In this document: piece after piece, positions 8,018 to 17,743 of the stretch
How the letters are laid out: every line of letters begins with the position of its first letter
Numbering within the stretch: position 1 is the stretch's first letter
Origin: Ignavibacteriales bacterium
GTDB lineage: Bacteria > Bacteroidota > Ignavibacteria > Ignavibacteriales > Ignavibacteriaceae
Direction of reading: 5' to 3'
Length of the DNA: 64,000 bases
Assembly (NCBI GenBank): GCA_016707285.1
Contig: JADJIA010000003.1
Location: 496,001-560,000 of the forward strand
Program-made: the position numbers and the translations under genes
Notes under the pieces: generated by a model
The model's input: only the letters and a program-made list of their open reading frames with translations
Databases searched by the model: none
What the model was told of the DNA's origin: nothing

Positions 8018-9496
8018 ATGAGACTTAACGAAATTCTGGATCACTTAACTGTTATTCAACTCACCGGCGACTTTTTTGCTAATGAGATAACAGGGATCTA
8101 TTACAACTCGGCTAAAGTTACAAAAGATTCCATTTTTGTTGCCGTTAAAGGTTACAAAACTGATGGCCATCGTTTTGCCATGGACGCTTTCAGCAAGGGA
8201 GCAGCCGCAATAATTGTTGAAGACCTTCATTCAATTCCGGATGAAATTTTTAGACGAAGTGGACAGGCTAAAATTGTTGTCGCCGACACTCGAAAAGCTC
8301 TCGCTCAAATTTCTGCTGCTTATTATGGATTCCCATCCAAAAAACTGAGATTATACGGCGTAACCGGAACAAAGGGAAAGACAACAACATCATTTTTGAT
8401 CAAAAATATTCTTGAAAAAGCCGGTCACAAAACAGGTCTTATTGGTACGATTGCAAATATGATCGGCGATGAAAAAGTGCCTACTGAACTCACGACCCCT
8501 GAATCAGTTGAATTAAATGCACTTTTTGCCCGTATGGTAAATGAAGGATGCACAGCCGCCGTTATGGAGGCATCATCTCATTCTCTTTATCTCAAAAGGA
8601 CTTTTGGACTCGATTTTGATGGAGCTGTTTTTACCAATCTTTCGAGTGAACACAGAGATTTCCATGAAACCATGGACGATTATGCAAGTGCAAAAAAAAT
8701 ATTGTTTGACGATTTAAAATCCGGAGTACCGGCTGTTTACAACATGGATGATGAATATGGATGTTTCATCTCCAGGGATACCGGTGGCAGAAAAATTGGT
8801 TTTGGCAAGCTTGGTGGAAACTACCGCCTTGAAGATATTTCCTTCGATTTTAGCGGAACTTCATTCACTCTCAATCACAATGGTGTAAAAACCGATCTGA
8901 GAACTGCATTAGTGGGAGAGTTTAATGCCTACAACGCAGCAGCAGCTTATGTATTGATGGTTGAAGCGGGTATTGACAAAGATATTGTTGCCGAAGGGAT
9001 TGCCGAAGCGCCACAAGTGGATGGCAGATTTGAATTGATAAAATCAGGGAACAAAAAAGTTCTCGTTGATTATGCACACAGCCCCGGAGCACTTGAGCAG
9101 GTGTTGATCAGCATAAACAAACTTGCTGGAGAATCACCAATTTATACCGTAATCGGATGTGGCGGAAATCGTGATAAAACAAAACGCCCTGTTATGGGAA
9201 GAATCGCTGCCGAAATGTCAACAGTTGCCGTAATTACGAGTGATAATCCCAGGGATGAAGATCCTGATGAGATAATAAAAGAAGTGGTTGCTGGAATTTC
9301 AACAGATAATTTGATTGTGTGTGCAGACCGGGAAGAGGCTATCAAGAGGGCAATACTCGAAAGTCCCGAAAATGCAATAATACTCATTGGAGGGAAGGGC
9401 CACGAAGATTATCAGATTGTTAAAGGAGTTAAACATCACTTTTCAGATCGTGAAATGACAAACAAATACCTGTTTGGAAACGGGGCTCAGAAGTGA
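8018..9496 (+). CDS. murE: UDP-MurNAc-L-Ala-D-Glu:meso-diaminopimelate ligase MurE
   Basis: This cytoplasmic ATP-dependent ligase adds the third amino acid to the peptidoglycan stem. The P-loop GTKGKTTTSF lies near residue 115, TTPESVELN and EASSHSL follow, and HSPGALEQV begins the C-terminal domain. DNPRDEDP (about residue 409) is the tetrad that selects meso-diaminopimelate rather than lysine, so the organism probably has an A1-gamma (Gram-negative type) wall. The length of 492 residues is normal. The ATG abuts the ftsI stop, and the 3' end overlaps murF by four bases. Confidence 0.96.
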   Translation: MRLNEILDHLTVIQLTGDFFANEITGIYYNSAKVTKDSIFVAVKGYKTDGHRFAMDAFSKGAAAIIVEDLHSIPDEIFRRSGQAKIVVADTRKALAQISAAYYGFPSKKLRLYGVTGTKGKTTTSFLIKNILEKAGHKTGLIGTIANMIGDEKVPTELTTPESVELNALFARMVNEGCTAAVMEASSHSLYLKRTFGLDFDGAVFTNLSSEHRDFHETMDDYASAKKILFDDLKSGVPAVYNMDDEYGCFISRDTGGRKIGFGKLGGNYRLEDISFDFSGTSFTLNHNGVKTDLRTALVGEFNAYNAAAAYVLMVEAGIDKDIVAEGIAEAPQVDGRFELIKSGNKKVLVDYAHSPGALEQVLISINKLAGESPIYTVIGCGGNRDKTKRPVMGRIAAEMSTVAVITSDNPRDEDPDEIIKEVVAGISTDNLIVCADREEAIKRAILESPENAIILIGGKGHEDYQIVKGVKHHFSDREMTNKYLFGNGAQK

Positions 9497-10875
9497 TTAC
9501 TGTCAGTGAAATTATTGCAGCTTCACCTAAGCCGTTAAAAATTGTTAATTCGGATGAAAAAACAGTTTTTACATCTGTTGTCATCGATTCCAGAAAAGTT
9601 GGTCCCGGCTCGTTGTTTATCGCAGTTAAAGGTGAAAGATTCGACGGACACGATTTTATTTCGGAAGCCATAACAAGGGGAGCAAGTGGAATAGTTGTCA
9701 AAAAATCAAGAATTTCAGATTATTCTGACCTTAAAGTTATCGTTATTGGTGCCGCTGATACAGAAATCGCACTCGGCTTTATTGCCGGTGAGTGGCGAAA
9801 ACACTTAAAAGCAAAGGTTTTCGGCATAACGGGAAGCAATGGCAAGACTACAACAAAGGATATGCTTGCAGCAATTCTTAAAGTTAATCATAATGTTGTG
9901 GCTACCACTGCGAATAATAACAATCACATTGGTGTACCACTTACGATCCTTGAAGCCAACAAAGAGACAGAGTTTTTGGTGTGTGAAATTGGTACTAACC
10001 ATCCCGGGGAAATAAAATATTCATCTTCGATTGCACAACCCGATTTTGCATTGATCACAAACATCGGTGACTCACATCTGGAATATCTGATAAACAGAAA
10101 AGGAGTCAGACTGGAAAAAACAAACTTGTTCACAGTGACTCGTGAGAGAGGCGGGGTTGTTTTTATAAATGTTGATGATCCTTTTTTAATTCGTTTGGTA
10201 CCAAAAATTCCGGGTGCCATCACAGTATCGATGAAAAACCCTGCGGATGTCACCGGGAAACTTCTTACTTATACTGAAACAGGATTGCCGATTCTCCGAA
10301 TTTCTTCGGGTGAACAATCAATAAAAGTTGAATTGCAACTTTTTGGGAAAAATAATGCAATAAACGCTCTTGGAGCTGCGGCATTGGCTATTAAGTGTGG
10401 GATATCATTTGAGGATATTAAAACCGGACTTGAGAGCCTAAAACCACCCAAAGGGAGAATGAACAGATATACACTTGATGGATTTGACCTGATAGATGAT
10501 ACATACAACGCAAATCCTGCGAGTATGAAAAGTGCATTCGAAACCATGGGAAAGGATTTGATTCATGAAAAAAGAGTGGTCATCCTGGGTGATATGTTCG
10601 AGTTGGGAGAAAAAGCCAGAGAGAAACATGAATCTCTTGCAGAACAGCTAAAAATAACAAGAGTTAAACGTGCTTTTTTGATTGGCAGCAATATGCGCCA
10701 TTTGTATAATACTCTCAAAGGAAGTAAAATAACGGCGGAACACTTTAAAACGAAAGAAGATTTAATTGAGTCACTTTCGAATTATGATTTCAGAAATTCC
10801 CTTGTACTCGTTAAAGGGTCAAGAGGTATGGAGATGGAGACAATAGTAAAATTTTTGAAAGAAAAAGGCAACTAA
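9493..10875 (+). CDS. murF: UDP-MurNAc-tripeptide:D-alanyl-D-alanine ligase MurF
   Basis: MurF completes the UDP-MurNAc-pentapeptide by adding D-Ala-D-Ala. The ATP-binding ITGSNGKTTTKDMLAA is near residue 112, followed by TTANNNNHIGVPLTIL and CEIGTNHPGEI, both characteristic of MurF. The C-terminal domain has DDTYNANPASMKSA and ILGDMFELGE. The start is GTG overlapping the end of murE (GTGA), and mraY begins immediately after its stop. The length of 460 residues is typical. Confidence 0.96.
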   Translation: MITVSEIIAASPKPLKIVNSDEKTVFTSVVIDSRKVGPGSLFIAVKGERFDGHDFISEAITRGASGIVVKKSRISDYSDLKVIVIGAADTEIALGFIAGEWRKHLKAKVFGITGSNGKTTTKDMLAAILKVNHNVVATTANNNNHIGVPLTILEANKETEFLVCEIGTNHPGEIKYSSSIAQPDFALITNIGDSHLEYLINRKGVRLEKTNLFTVTRERGGVVFINVDDPFLIRLVPKIPGAITVSMKNPADVTGKLLTYTETGLPILRISSGEQSIKVELQLFGKNNAINALGAAALAIKCGISFEDIKTGLESLKPPKGRMNRYTLDGFDLIDDTYNANPASMKSAFETMGKDLIHEKRVVILGDMFELGEKAREKHESLAEQLKITRVKRAFLIGSNMRHLYNTLKGSKITAEHFKTKEDLIESLSNYDFRNSLVLVKGSRGMEMETIVKFLKEKGN

Positions 10876-11985
10876 ATGCTCTATTATTTACTCGAGTATT
10901 TGAATAAAACTTTTGATCCTCCCGGTCTTGATATGATCAAATATCTTACTTTCAGATCGGGAATAGCGGCTATTACAGGACTTTTTATGGCATTTTTCTT
11001 CGCTCCGCGAATTATAAAAATGCTCCAAAAACATCAAATTGGTGAGAAAATAAAGGATTTTGGCCCTAAAACTCACTTCAGTAAAGCCGGCACGCCAACC
11101 ATGGGTGGATTAATCATCTTAACCTGCGTTGTTATTCCCGTTTTGTTGTGGGGAGACATAAAGAGTACATACATCTGGCTGCTGCTTGTTGGCACGATGT
11201 TGTTGGGTGGTGTGGGTTTCCTCGATGATTATTTGAAAGTTATCAAAAAGATGCCCAACGGCTTGATTGCCCGTTATAAACTGATTGGGCAGGTTTCTGT
11301 GGGTTTGCTCGTGGGATGTGTACTCTATTTTTCACCTGAATTTGCGGATGTGAAATCATTGACCACAATTCCATTTTTTAAGGATTTGAATCTTGATCTA
11401 TCATATCTTTATATCCCTGCTGTGATATTTATAATAACAGCAACATCCAATGCAGTAAATCTTACAGATGGACTTGACGGGTTGGCAATTGGTCTCACGA
11501 TCATTGCGATGCTGGCACTTGGAGTAATCAGTTATATCTCCGGAAATGCCATCTACTCCGATTATTTAAACATTATTTATCTCCCCGGCTCGGGTGAATT
11601 GTCGGTTTTTATCGCTGCACTCATTGGAGCGGGGCTTGGATTCCTTTGGTTTAATTTTTATCCTGCACAGGTTTTTATGGGGGACACAGGGAGTCTTGCA
11701 CTCGGTGGAGCTCTTGGGATTTTGTCGGTTATGGTTAGGAAAGAGTTGTTGTTGCCGTTTCTCGCAGGTGTTTTCTTTTTTGAGACCATCTCTGTAATCA
11801 TACAGACCTCATATTTTAAATATACCAAAAGGAAATATGGAACGGGGAAAAGAGTTTTTAAGATGGCTCCAATTCACCACCATTTTGAAGAAAAGGGGTG
11901 GGCAGAACCTAAAATTGTTGTTAGATTTTATATCATTGGCATAATCCTCGCGATCATCAGCTTAACATCGTTTAAGATAAGGTGA
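10876..11985 (+). CDS. mraY: Phospho-N-acetylmuramoyl-pentapeptide transferase MraY
   Basis: This polytopic membrane enzyme transfers phospho-MurNAc-pentapeptide to undecaprenyl phosphate to form lipid I. About ten hydrophobic helices are visible. Hallmarks include KTHFSKAGTPTMGG, the Mg-binding LDDYLK (about residues 116-121), NAVNLTDGLDGLAIG (about residue 191) and PIHHHFEEKGW. The ATG follows the murF stop with no gap. At 369 residues it is full length. Confidence 0.97.
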   Translation: MLYYLLEYLNKTFDPPGLDMIKYLTFRSGIAAITGLFMAFFFAPRIIKMLQKHQIGEKIKDFGPKTHFSKAGTPTMGGLIILTCVVIPVLLWGDIKSTYIWLLLVGTMLLGGVGFLDDYLKVIKKMPNGLIARYKLIGQVSVGLLVGCVLYFSPEFADVKSLTTIPFFKDLNLDLSYLYIPAVIFIITATSNAVNLTDGLDGLAIGLTIIAMLALGVISYISGNAIYSDYLNIIYLPGSGELSVFIAALIGAGLGFLWFNFYPAQVFMGDTGSLALGGALGILSVMVRKELLLPFLAGVFFFETISVIIQTSYFKYTKRKYGTGKRVFKMAPIHHHFEEKGWAEPKIVVRFYIIGIILAIISLTSFKIR

Positions 11986-11989
11986 AAAA

Positions 11990-13342
11990 GTGAAGAGTTA
12001 CCAAAAATTAAAAATATCGATTATTGGAGCTGCCAGAAGTGGTGAAGCCGCAGCATATCTTGCCGTAAAATGTGGTGCCACACCTTTTGTAAGCGACAAA
12101 TCACCTTACGAATCGATTTCTGAAGTAGTTGACAGATTAAAACTTGCCGGAATAGAAGTTGAAACAGGTAAAAACAGTGAGAGCGTGTTTAACTGTGACC
12201 TGATGATCATCTCTCCCGGGGTGCCGATGGAAGCTCCTGTGGTAGTTGAAGCCCAAAAGAGGGGGATCAGGCTGATAAGCGAAGTTGAATTTGCTTCGTC
12301 CTTGTGTAAAGGCAGAATTTTTGCAATCACCGGAACAAATGGAAAAACCACAACAACTGCACTATTGCACCACATTTTTAGTCTTTCAGGTATAAAGTCG
12401 TTTTCAGCGGGAAATATTGGAACTGCATTTTCAGAGATCGCACTTGAGTGTGATGAAAACTCCCTCGTTGCCCTTGAATTATCAAGTTTTCAACTCGATT
12501 TGATCGAACAATTTAAGCCTGAAGGTGCAGCAATTTTGAATATTACACCTGATCATTTAAACAGGTATGGCTACAAAATTGAAAATTATATCGCTTCAAA
12601 ATACCGGATATTTATGAACCAGAGTGGAACGGATCTTTCACTTTATAATGCGGATGATCCTGTTCTAAAGGCACATGGTTATAAAGGAGCTCTGATTGAA
12701 TTCTTCTCTACAAGGAATGAAGTGAGTAACGGAACATATCTCTCGGGGAAAAGACTTGTAACGAGGATAGCCGGAAAAGTGGTTTTCTCGTGCGACACAA
12801 GTGATCTGAAGTTAAGAGGAGAGCATAATTATGCAAACGCTGCTGCAGCTATTACACTCGCTTTAAAAGCAGGTGTCCCGACAGGGATTATTAGAGACGG
12901 ATTGTTCACATTTGAAGCGGTTGAACACAGGCTTGAGGCTGTGCCATCACAAGATGGAATCATTTATATAAATGACTCAAAAGCAACAAATGTTGATTCT
13001 GTTATTTATGCGTTAAAAAGTTTTGATGCCCCGATCTATTTAATTCTGGGTGGAATTGATAAAGGAAACGACTATAACCTGATTAAAGATCTTGTATTAA
13101 AAAATGTTAAAAAGATTTATGCAATTGGTGAATCAGCTCATAAAGTAATCGATTTTTTTGGAAAGTTGCTCCCTGTCGAAAAGGTAACTTCTCTCGAAGA
13201 TTGTGTACTGAAAGGACACGAGGAGGCAAATCAGGGCGAAGTGGTGTTGTTATCCCCTGCCTGTGCGAGTTTTGATATGTTTAGAAGTTATGAACACCGT
13301 GGAAAAGTTTTTAAAGAAGCAGTCAGAGAGATTGCCGGGTGA
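11990..13342 (+). CDS. murD: UDP-N-acetylmuramoylalanine:D-glutamate ligase MurD
   Basis: MurD adds D-glutamate to UDP-MurNAc-L-Ala. An N-terminal Rossmann-like domain (SIIGAARSGEAAA) is followed by the central ATPase domain with ITGTNGKTTTTALL (about residue 112), ELSSFQLD and ITPDHLNRY, and by the C-terminal domain with NDSKATNVDS and LILGGIDKG. The start is GTG four bases after the mraY stop. The 3' end overlaps ftsW by four bases. Confidence 0.96.
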   Translation: MKSYQKLKISIIGAARSGEAAAYLAVKCGATPFVSDKSPYESISEVVDRLKLAGIEVETGKNSESVFNCDLMIISPGVPMEAPVVVEAQKRGIRLISEVEFASSLCKGRIFAITGTNGKTTTTALLHHIFSLSGIKSFSAGNIGTAFSEIALECDENSLVALELSSFQLDLIEQFKPEGAAILNITPDHLNRYGYKIENYIASKYRIFMNQSGTDLSLYNADDPVLKAHGYKGALIEFFSTRNEVSNGTYLSGKRLVTRIAGKVVFSCDTSDLKLRGEHNYANAAAAITLALKAGVPTGIIRDGLFTFEAVEHRLEAVPSQDGIIYINDSKATNVDSVIYALKSFDAPIYLILGGIDKGNDYNLIKDLVLKNVKKIYAIGESAHKVIDFFGKLLPVEKVTSLEDCVLKGHEEANQGEVVLLSPACASFDMFRSYEHRGKVFKEAVREIAG

Positions 13343-14481
13343 AACCTTACTCCTTCATAATTTTTGTTTGTGCAGTTCTGCTCGTGATATTTGGATCACT
13401 TCTGGTACTTAGTGCCAGCAGCACCTTTGCACAACTGAAGTTTGATAACCCTCAGGCACTATTTGCAGCGCACATCGGGAAAGCAATTGGCGGGGTGGTT
13501 TTGATGGCAATTCTGGCAATGGTTGACTATCATCATTATAAAAAATACAGTAAGATTGTCCTTATCGGGGCTATAGTCTTATTGGTTATAACTGTATTTT
13601 TTGCCCCTGAGGTTAAGGGATCACAAAGATCTTTTACCATTGGAAGTGTATCATTTCAACCCGTTGAATTAGTAAAAATTGCACTCTTTATTCATCTTGC
13701 TGCGATGCTTGAGAGGATAGGGGATGACATAACTGATATCAAACTTGGTGTGATTAATCCTTTGATTTGGGTGGGTATTGTAGTTGTGCTCGTTTTGCTT
13801 CAGCCAAATGTCAGCAATGGTGTTTTGATCCTTGCAACCGGAATTGCAATGTTGTTTGTAGCGGGAATCAGAATACAACACTTTTTAGCGTTTGCCGGGG
13901 GCGGCTTTGTGATGGCATTGGGTTATGCACTTTATAAACCCCATTCATTTAAAAGAATCTCCTCCCATTTGGGAGCGATTTTTGGTGATGGTGACTTCCA
14001 CCCACAGGTGATGCAATCACTCTACGGGCTTGGTAGCGGCGGTGTTTTGGGTGTAGGGCTGGGACATAGTGCCCAAAGAAATCTCTTCCTCCCTGAGGCT
14101 TATGGTGATTTTATTTTTGCTGTTGCCGGGGAAGAGGCAGGGATGATTGGAACAGTTGGTGTTTTGCTTGCATACAGTGCGATACTTGTTTGTGGGCTTA
14201 TAATTGCTAAAAACGCAAAAGATAAATTTGGCAAACTTTTGGCTTTTGCAATAGCGTTTTCCATTCCTCTTTATGGTTTCGTGAATGCTGCTGTTGCCAT
14301 AGGTGTCGTGCCGGTTACGGGTCTGCCGTTGCCACTCATTAGTCATGGAGGAACTGCAATAATCATCGTTTGTTCGTCAATCGGAATTTTACTGAATATT
14401 GGATTGTCGTCAAAAACGGATGAAGCAAAACAAACATCCACCAAAAAAGAAGCAAAAACATGGCAGGAACAGCCGGTATAA
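13339..14481 (+). CDS. ftsW: SEDS peptidoglycan glycosyltransferase FtsW
   Basis: FtsW is the septal peptidoglycan polymerase that partners FtsI. The protein is polytopic, with about ten hydrophobic segments. SEDS motifs present include KGSQRSFTIGSVSFQPVE early on, GVGLGHSAQRNLFLPEAYGD with FIFAVAGEEAGMIG in the large extracytoplasmic loop, and TGLPLPLISHGGTA near the end. Position between murD and murG in a dcw operon argues for FtsW rather than RodA. The start is GTG overlapping murD, and the lysine-rich C-terminal tail overlaps murG by 22 bases. Confidence 0.95.
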   Translation: MKPYSFIIFVCAVLLVIFGSLLVLSASSTFAQLKFDNPQALFAAHIGKAIGGVVLMAILAMVDYHHYKKYSKIVLIGAIVLLVITVFFAPEVKGSQRSFTIGSVSFQPVELVKIALFIHLAAMLERIGDDITDIKLGVINPLIWVGIVVVLVLLQPNVSNGVLILATGIAMLFVAGIRIQHFLAFAGGGFVMALGYALYKPHSFKRISSHLGAIFGDGDFHPQVMQSLYGLGSGGVLGVGLGHSAQRNLFLPEAYGDFIFAVAGEEAGMIGTVGVLLAYSAILVCGLIIAKNAKDKFGKLLAFAIAFSIPLYGFVNAAVAIGVVPVTGLPLPLISHGGTAIIIVCSSIGILLNIGLSSKTDEAKQTSTKKEAKTWQEQPV

Positions 14482-15569
14482 GAGTTATGTTCACCGGTGG
14501 TGGAACAGGTGGACATATTTTCCCTGCAATAGCAGTTGCTGAGCAGTTGAGAGAGATGGAACCGGATGCTGATATTCTTTTTATCGGAACAAAAAAGAAG
14601 ATTGAAGAGAGGGTTGTTCCGGCGGCAGGATTCAAATTTAAAAGTATCTGGATATCGGGATTTTCCAGAAAAAGTATCAAAGAGAATCTTCTCTTTCCAA
14701 TAAAATTGATGGTAAGTCTGTTTCAGGCGATTGGAATTTCAATGGGGTTTAGGCCTCAGGTTATTGTTGCAACGGGGGGATATGTTTCGGGCCCATCAGT
14801 TATTGCAGCGAGAATGATGGGGGCAAAAGTTTTACTTATAGAACCAAACAGTTATCCCGGAATCACAACCCGTTTGCTTGAAAGAAGAGCGGAAGAGATT
14901 CACCTGATGTTTAAGGATGCTGTTCAATTTTTGAGGCAACCCGAAAAACTTTTTATCACCGGGAATCCTGTAAGAAAAAGTCTTGTGTCAATAAACAGGG
15001 ACGATGCAAGAAAAAAACTTGGATTGGCTCTTGATTCAAAAGTGGTTTTTGTTGTTGGTGGAAGTCTTGGTGCAAGAGCGATTAATAAAACAATCGCCGC
15101 ATCCATAAAAAGGTTTGCAGAGGAAAAAATATCGATTATCTGGCAAACAGGTGCAACATCATTTGATGAGTTTAAATCATTTTCATCGGAAAATGTAAAA
15201 GTTCTCTCTTTTATTGAAAATATGAACGAAGTATATGCAGCTTCCGATCTTGTGGTTGCAAGGGCAGGAGCAACAACAATAGCAGAACTCGTTTATTTAA
15301 ACAAACCGGCGGTGTTAATTCCTTTTCCATTTGCCGCAGAGAATCACCAGTTGATGAATGCAAAATCGATGGTTGAGTTGGGGACAGCGGTTTTGATTGA
15401 AGAGAAAGAAATTGATGTAAAGCTGTTTTCAGAAGTGGTTTCTCTTTTAAGTGACGGGAAGAGAATTAAAGTGATGGTCGAAAATTTGGAAAAAGCAGGT
15501 GGCAAAGATGCTGCTTTTAAAATTGCAGGCAGAGTAATCAACGCCTGTAAATATGGAAATTTTAGTTAG
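14460..15569 (+). CDS. murG: UDP-GlcNAc:lipid I N-acetylglucosaminyltransferase MurG
   Basis: MurG adds GlcNAc to lipid I to make lipid II at the inner face of the membrane. This GT-B enzyme has the N-terminal FTGGGTGGHIFPAIAVAEQL (about residues 11-30), ATGGYVSGP and EPNSYPG. In the C-terminal domain it has GGSLGARAIN and the UDP-GlcNAc site VARAGATTIAELVYLNKP, ending with PFPFAAENHQ. I keep the ATG at 14460; an internal ATG nine codons later would also give a normal protein. Confidence 0.95.
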   Translation: MAGTAGIRVMFTGGGTGGHIFPAIAVAEQLREMEPDADILFIGTKKKIEERVVPAAGFKFKSIWISGFSRKSIKENLLFPIKLMVSLFQAIGISMGFRPQVIVATGGYVSGPSVIAARMMGAKVLLIEPNSYPGITTRLLERRAEEIHLMFKDAVQFLRQPEKLFITGNPVRKSLVSINRDDARKKLGLALDSKVVFVVGGSLGARAINKTIAASIKRFAEEKISIIWQTGATSFDEFKSFSSENVKVLSFIENMNEVYAASDLVVARAGATTIAELVYLNKPAVLIPFPFAAENHQLMNAKSMVELGTAVLIEEKEIDVKLFSEVVSLLSDGKRIKVMVENLEKAGGKDAAFKIAGRVINACKYGNFS

Positions 15570-15577
15570 AGGATTAG

Positions 15578-16960
15578 ATGTTTTCAAAGTTTACTAAAGT
15601 GCATTTTGTTGGAATTGGTGGTATAGGAATGAGCAGTATTGCTGAAATCCTTATCTCCAAAGGTTTTACGGTTTCAGGTTCTGATAAAAACAGATCAGAC
15701 ACCACCGAAAGACTTGAATCTATTGGTGCAACCGTTTATGAAGGACACAGTGCAGAAAATATTAAAGATGTGGATGTTGTAGTTTATTCATCCGCTGTAA
15801 TAGAATCGAATCCTGAAGTTATGGAAGCAATCTCCAGAAACATTCCTGTGATAAAAAGATCGGAAATGTTGGCTGAAACGATGAGAATGCAGAAATACGG
15901 GATCGGTATCGCGGGAACACACGGTAAAACAACCACCACTTCGATGACGGGACTTGTTTTAACCGAGGCGGGGATCGACCCAACTATTATTGTTGGCGGG
16001 AAACTTTCCAGTCTTGGTGGCACGAACGCAAGACTCGGACATGGAGACTTTATTGTTGTTGAAGCTGATGAATTTGACAGAACTTTTTTGAAATTGATGC
16101 CGGCAATTGCTGCGATTACAACCCTTGAGCGGGAACATCTCGACACCTATCGTGATCTTGATGACATAAAAGATGCATTTATTGAGTTTGCAAACAAAGT
16201 GCCATTTTATGGATTTGTGGTTCTGTGTATGGATGAACCTGCCCTGCTTGATATCAGGCCATTCATTAACAAAAGAATCATCACTTACGGAACAACCCCG
16301 CAGGCTGACTTGAGGGCTGTTAATATTGTTCACGATGGATATAAAACCAAATACACTGTTGTTTACAATAACAAGACTCTGGGTGATATCACTATCGGAG
16401 TTCCCGGTCTTCATAATGTCAAAAATTCTCTTGTAGCAGTTACAATCGCACTCGAGTTAAAGGTACCATTTGAAACAATTAAATTGGCTCTGGAACGCTT
16501 TAGCGGTGTTTACAGAAGATTTGAAGTAAAGTATGACAAAGAAATTATGGTGGTTGACGACTATGGACATCACCCTACAGAAACAACAGCGACACTTTCA
16601 GGAATCAGATCAGGATGGCAGAGAAGACTTGTTTCAGTTTTCCAACCGCACCTCTTCTCCAGAACAAGAGATTTTTATCAGGAATTTGGACGGTCTTTCC
16701 TCAATTCGGATGTCTTCATCTGTACTGATATCTACCCTGCGAGAGAAGAACCGATTGAAGGAATCTCGGGTGCACTCGTTGCTGAAGCGGCAAGAAAGAT
16801 GGGACACAAAAATGTCATTTTCGTCCCAAACAAAGAGGATGTTCCGGCAACCCTGTTGAGGATCACTGAACCGGGTGATATAATTGTTACCCTTGGTGCA
16901 GGTGATATCTGGAAATATGGCGAAAAATTTGTTGAACTCTATTCCTCAGAGAAGAAATAA
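15578..16960 (+). CDS. murC: UDP-N-acetylmuramate:L-alanine ligase MurC
   Basis: MurC attaches L-alanine to UDP-MurNAc, the first step of stem-peptide assembly. The N-terminal HFVGIGGIGMSSIAEIL nucleotide-sugar fold, the ATP loop AGTHGKTTTTSM (about residue 114), VVEADEFDRTFL, the EREHLDTY helix and the late DDYGHHPTE are all typical of MurC. A GAGGATTAG stretch lies just before the ATG. FtsQ starts four bases downstream. Confidence 0.96.
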   Translation: MFSKFTKVHFVGIGGIGMSSIAEILISKGFTVSGSDKNRSDTTERLESIGATVYEGHSAENIKDVDVVVYSSAVIESNPEVMEAISRNIPVIKRSEMLAETMRMQKYGIGIAGTHGKTTTTSMTGLVLTEAGIDPTIIVGGKLSSLGGTNARLGHGDFIVVEADEFDRTFLKLMPAIAAITTLEREHLDTYRDLDDIKDAFIEFANKVPFYGFVVLCMDEPALLDIRPFINKRIITYGTTPQADLRAVNIVHDGYKTKYTVVYNNKTLGDITIGVPGLHNVKNSLVAVTIALELKVPFETIKLALERFSGVYRRFEVKYDKEIMVVDDYGHHPTETTATLSGIRSGWQRRLVSVFQPHLFSRTRDFYQEFGRSFLNSDVFICTDIYPAREEPIEGISGALVAEAARKMGHKNVIFVPNKEDVPATLLRITEPGDIIVTLGAGDIWKYGEKFVELYSSEKK

Positions 16961-16963
16961 CTT

Positions 16964-17743
16964 ATGAAAAAAAGCAGGATTATTCCCGCGCTTATTCTCC
17001 TTGTACTCCTCGCAGCCGGCACTACGGCTCTGCCCGGATTCTTCTTTAAGGAAGAAATCCAGCAGAAGGTATCGGGATATGAGATTCAAGGGGCAAACCT
17101 GCTTACTGCTGAAGATTACATAAAATTTACTCATGCTGTCCCCGAAAAAGGTGAATACCCGGAAATTAATGTACTCTACGACAGAATGTTGAATCACCCG
17201 TACATCAAAAACCTGGAAATGAGATTTAGTGATGGCGGGGTGGTGAAAATCGATATTACGGAGAAGGAGATAGTCGCTTCAATTTTTTCAGGTGAAAAAC
17301 TTTCACTTTTAAGCAATGAACTTGAGTTGTTGCCCGTGATGAACGAACTGAAAAATTTCGATTATCCCGTGATAAGAAATACACGGTTAAACAGTCTTAA
17401 ATATTTTAGAACATTTCAGGATTCAACTGTGCTTCCCGGTTACAAAATTGCCCGGGCATGTAAAATTTTGGGTGGCGAAATCGCTGCCAATCTCTCGGAG
17501 ATCGATCTCCGTAAAGGTGGTGATATCATCCTCGTTTTCTCGGATATGAAACCTCCCGTCATTTGTTCTGCAAGAGGCATTGCCGAACAGATACTTACTC
17601 TCAGAGAAATCAGAGAGATGGGTAAACAATTGGAGTTAAACAAAGATGTGGAGTACATCGATCTGAGGTATTCCGGCAAAATCTACATGGGACACAAGAA
17701 ATTGGAAAGAAAAGATGAAAAACGAGATAATAACCGGACTTGA
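16964..17743 (+). CDS. ftsQ: FtsQ-like cell division protein
   Basis: This is a bitopic division protein that links early and late divisome components. It has a short basic N-terminus, one membrane helix (about residues 6-27) and a POTRA-like segment starting at VSGYEIQGANLLTAEDYIKF. After that comes a FtsQ-type beta domain with ITEKEIVASIFSGEKLSLLS and VEYIDLRYSGKIYM near the end. At 259 residues it is of usual length. The call rests on this topology and on the location between murC and ftsA. Its last 29 bases overlap ftsA. Confidence 0.85.
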   Translation: MKKSRIIPALILLVLLAAGTTALPGFFFKEEIQQKVSGYEIQGANLLTAEDYIKFTHAVPEKGEYPEINVLYDRMLNHPYIKNLEMRFSDGGVVKIDITEKEIVASIFSGEKLSLLSNELELLPVMNELKNFDYPVIRNTRLNSLKYFRTFQDSTVLPGYKIARACKILGGEIAANLSEIDLRKGGDIILVFSDMKPPVICSARGIAEQILTLREIREMGKQLELNKDVEYIDLRYSGKIYMGHKKLERKDEKRDNNRT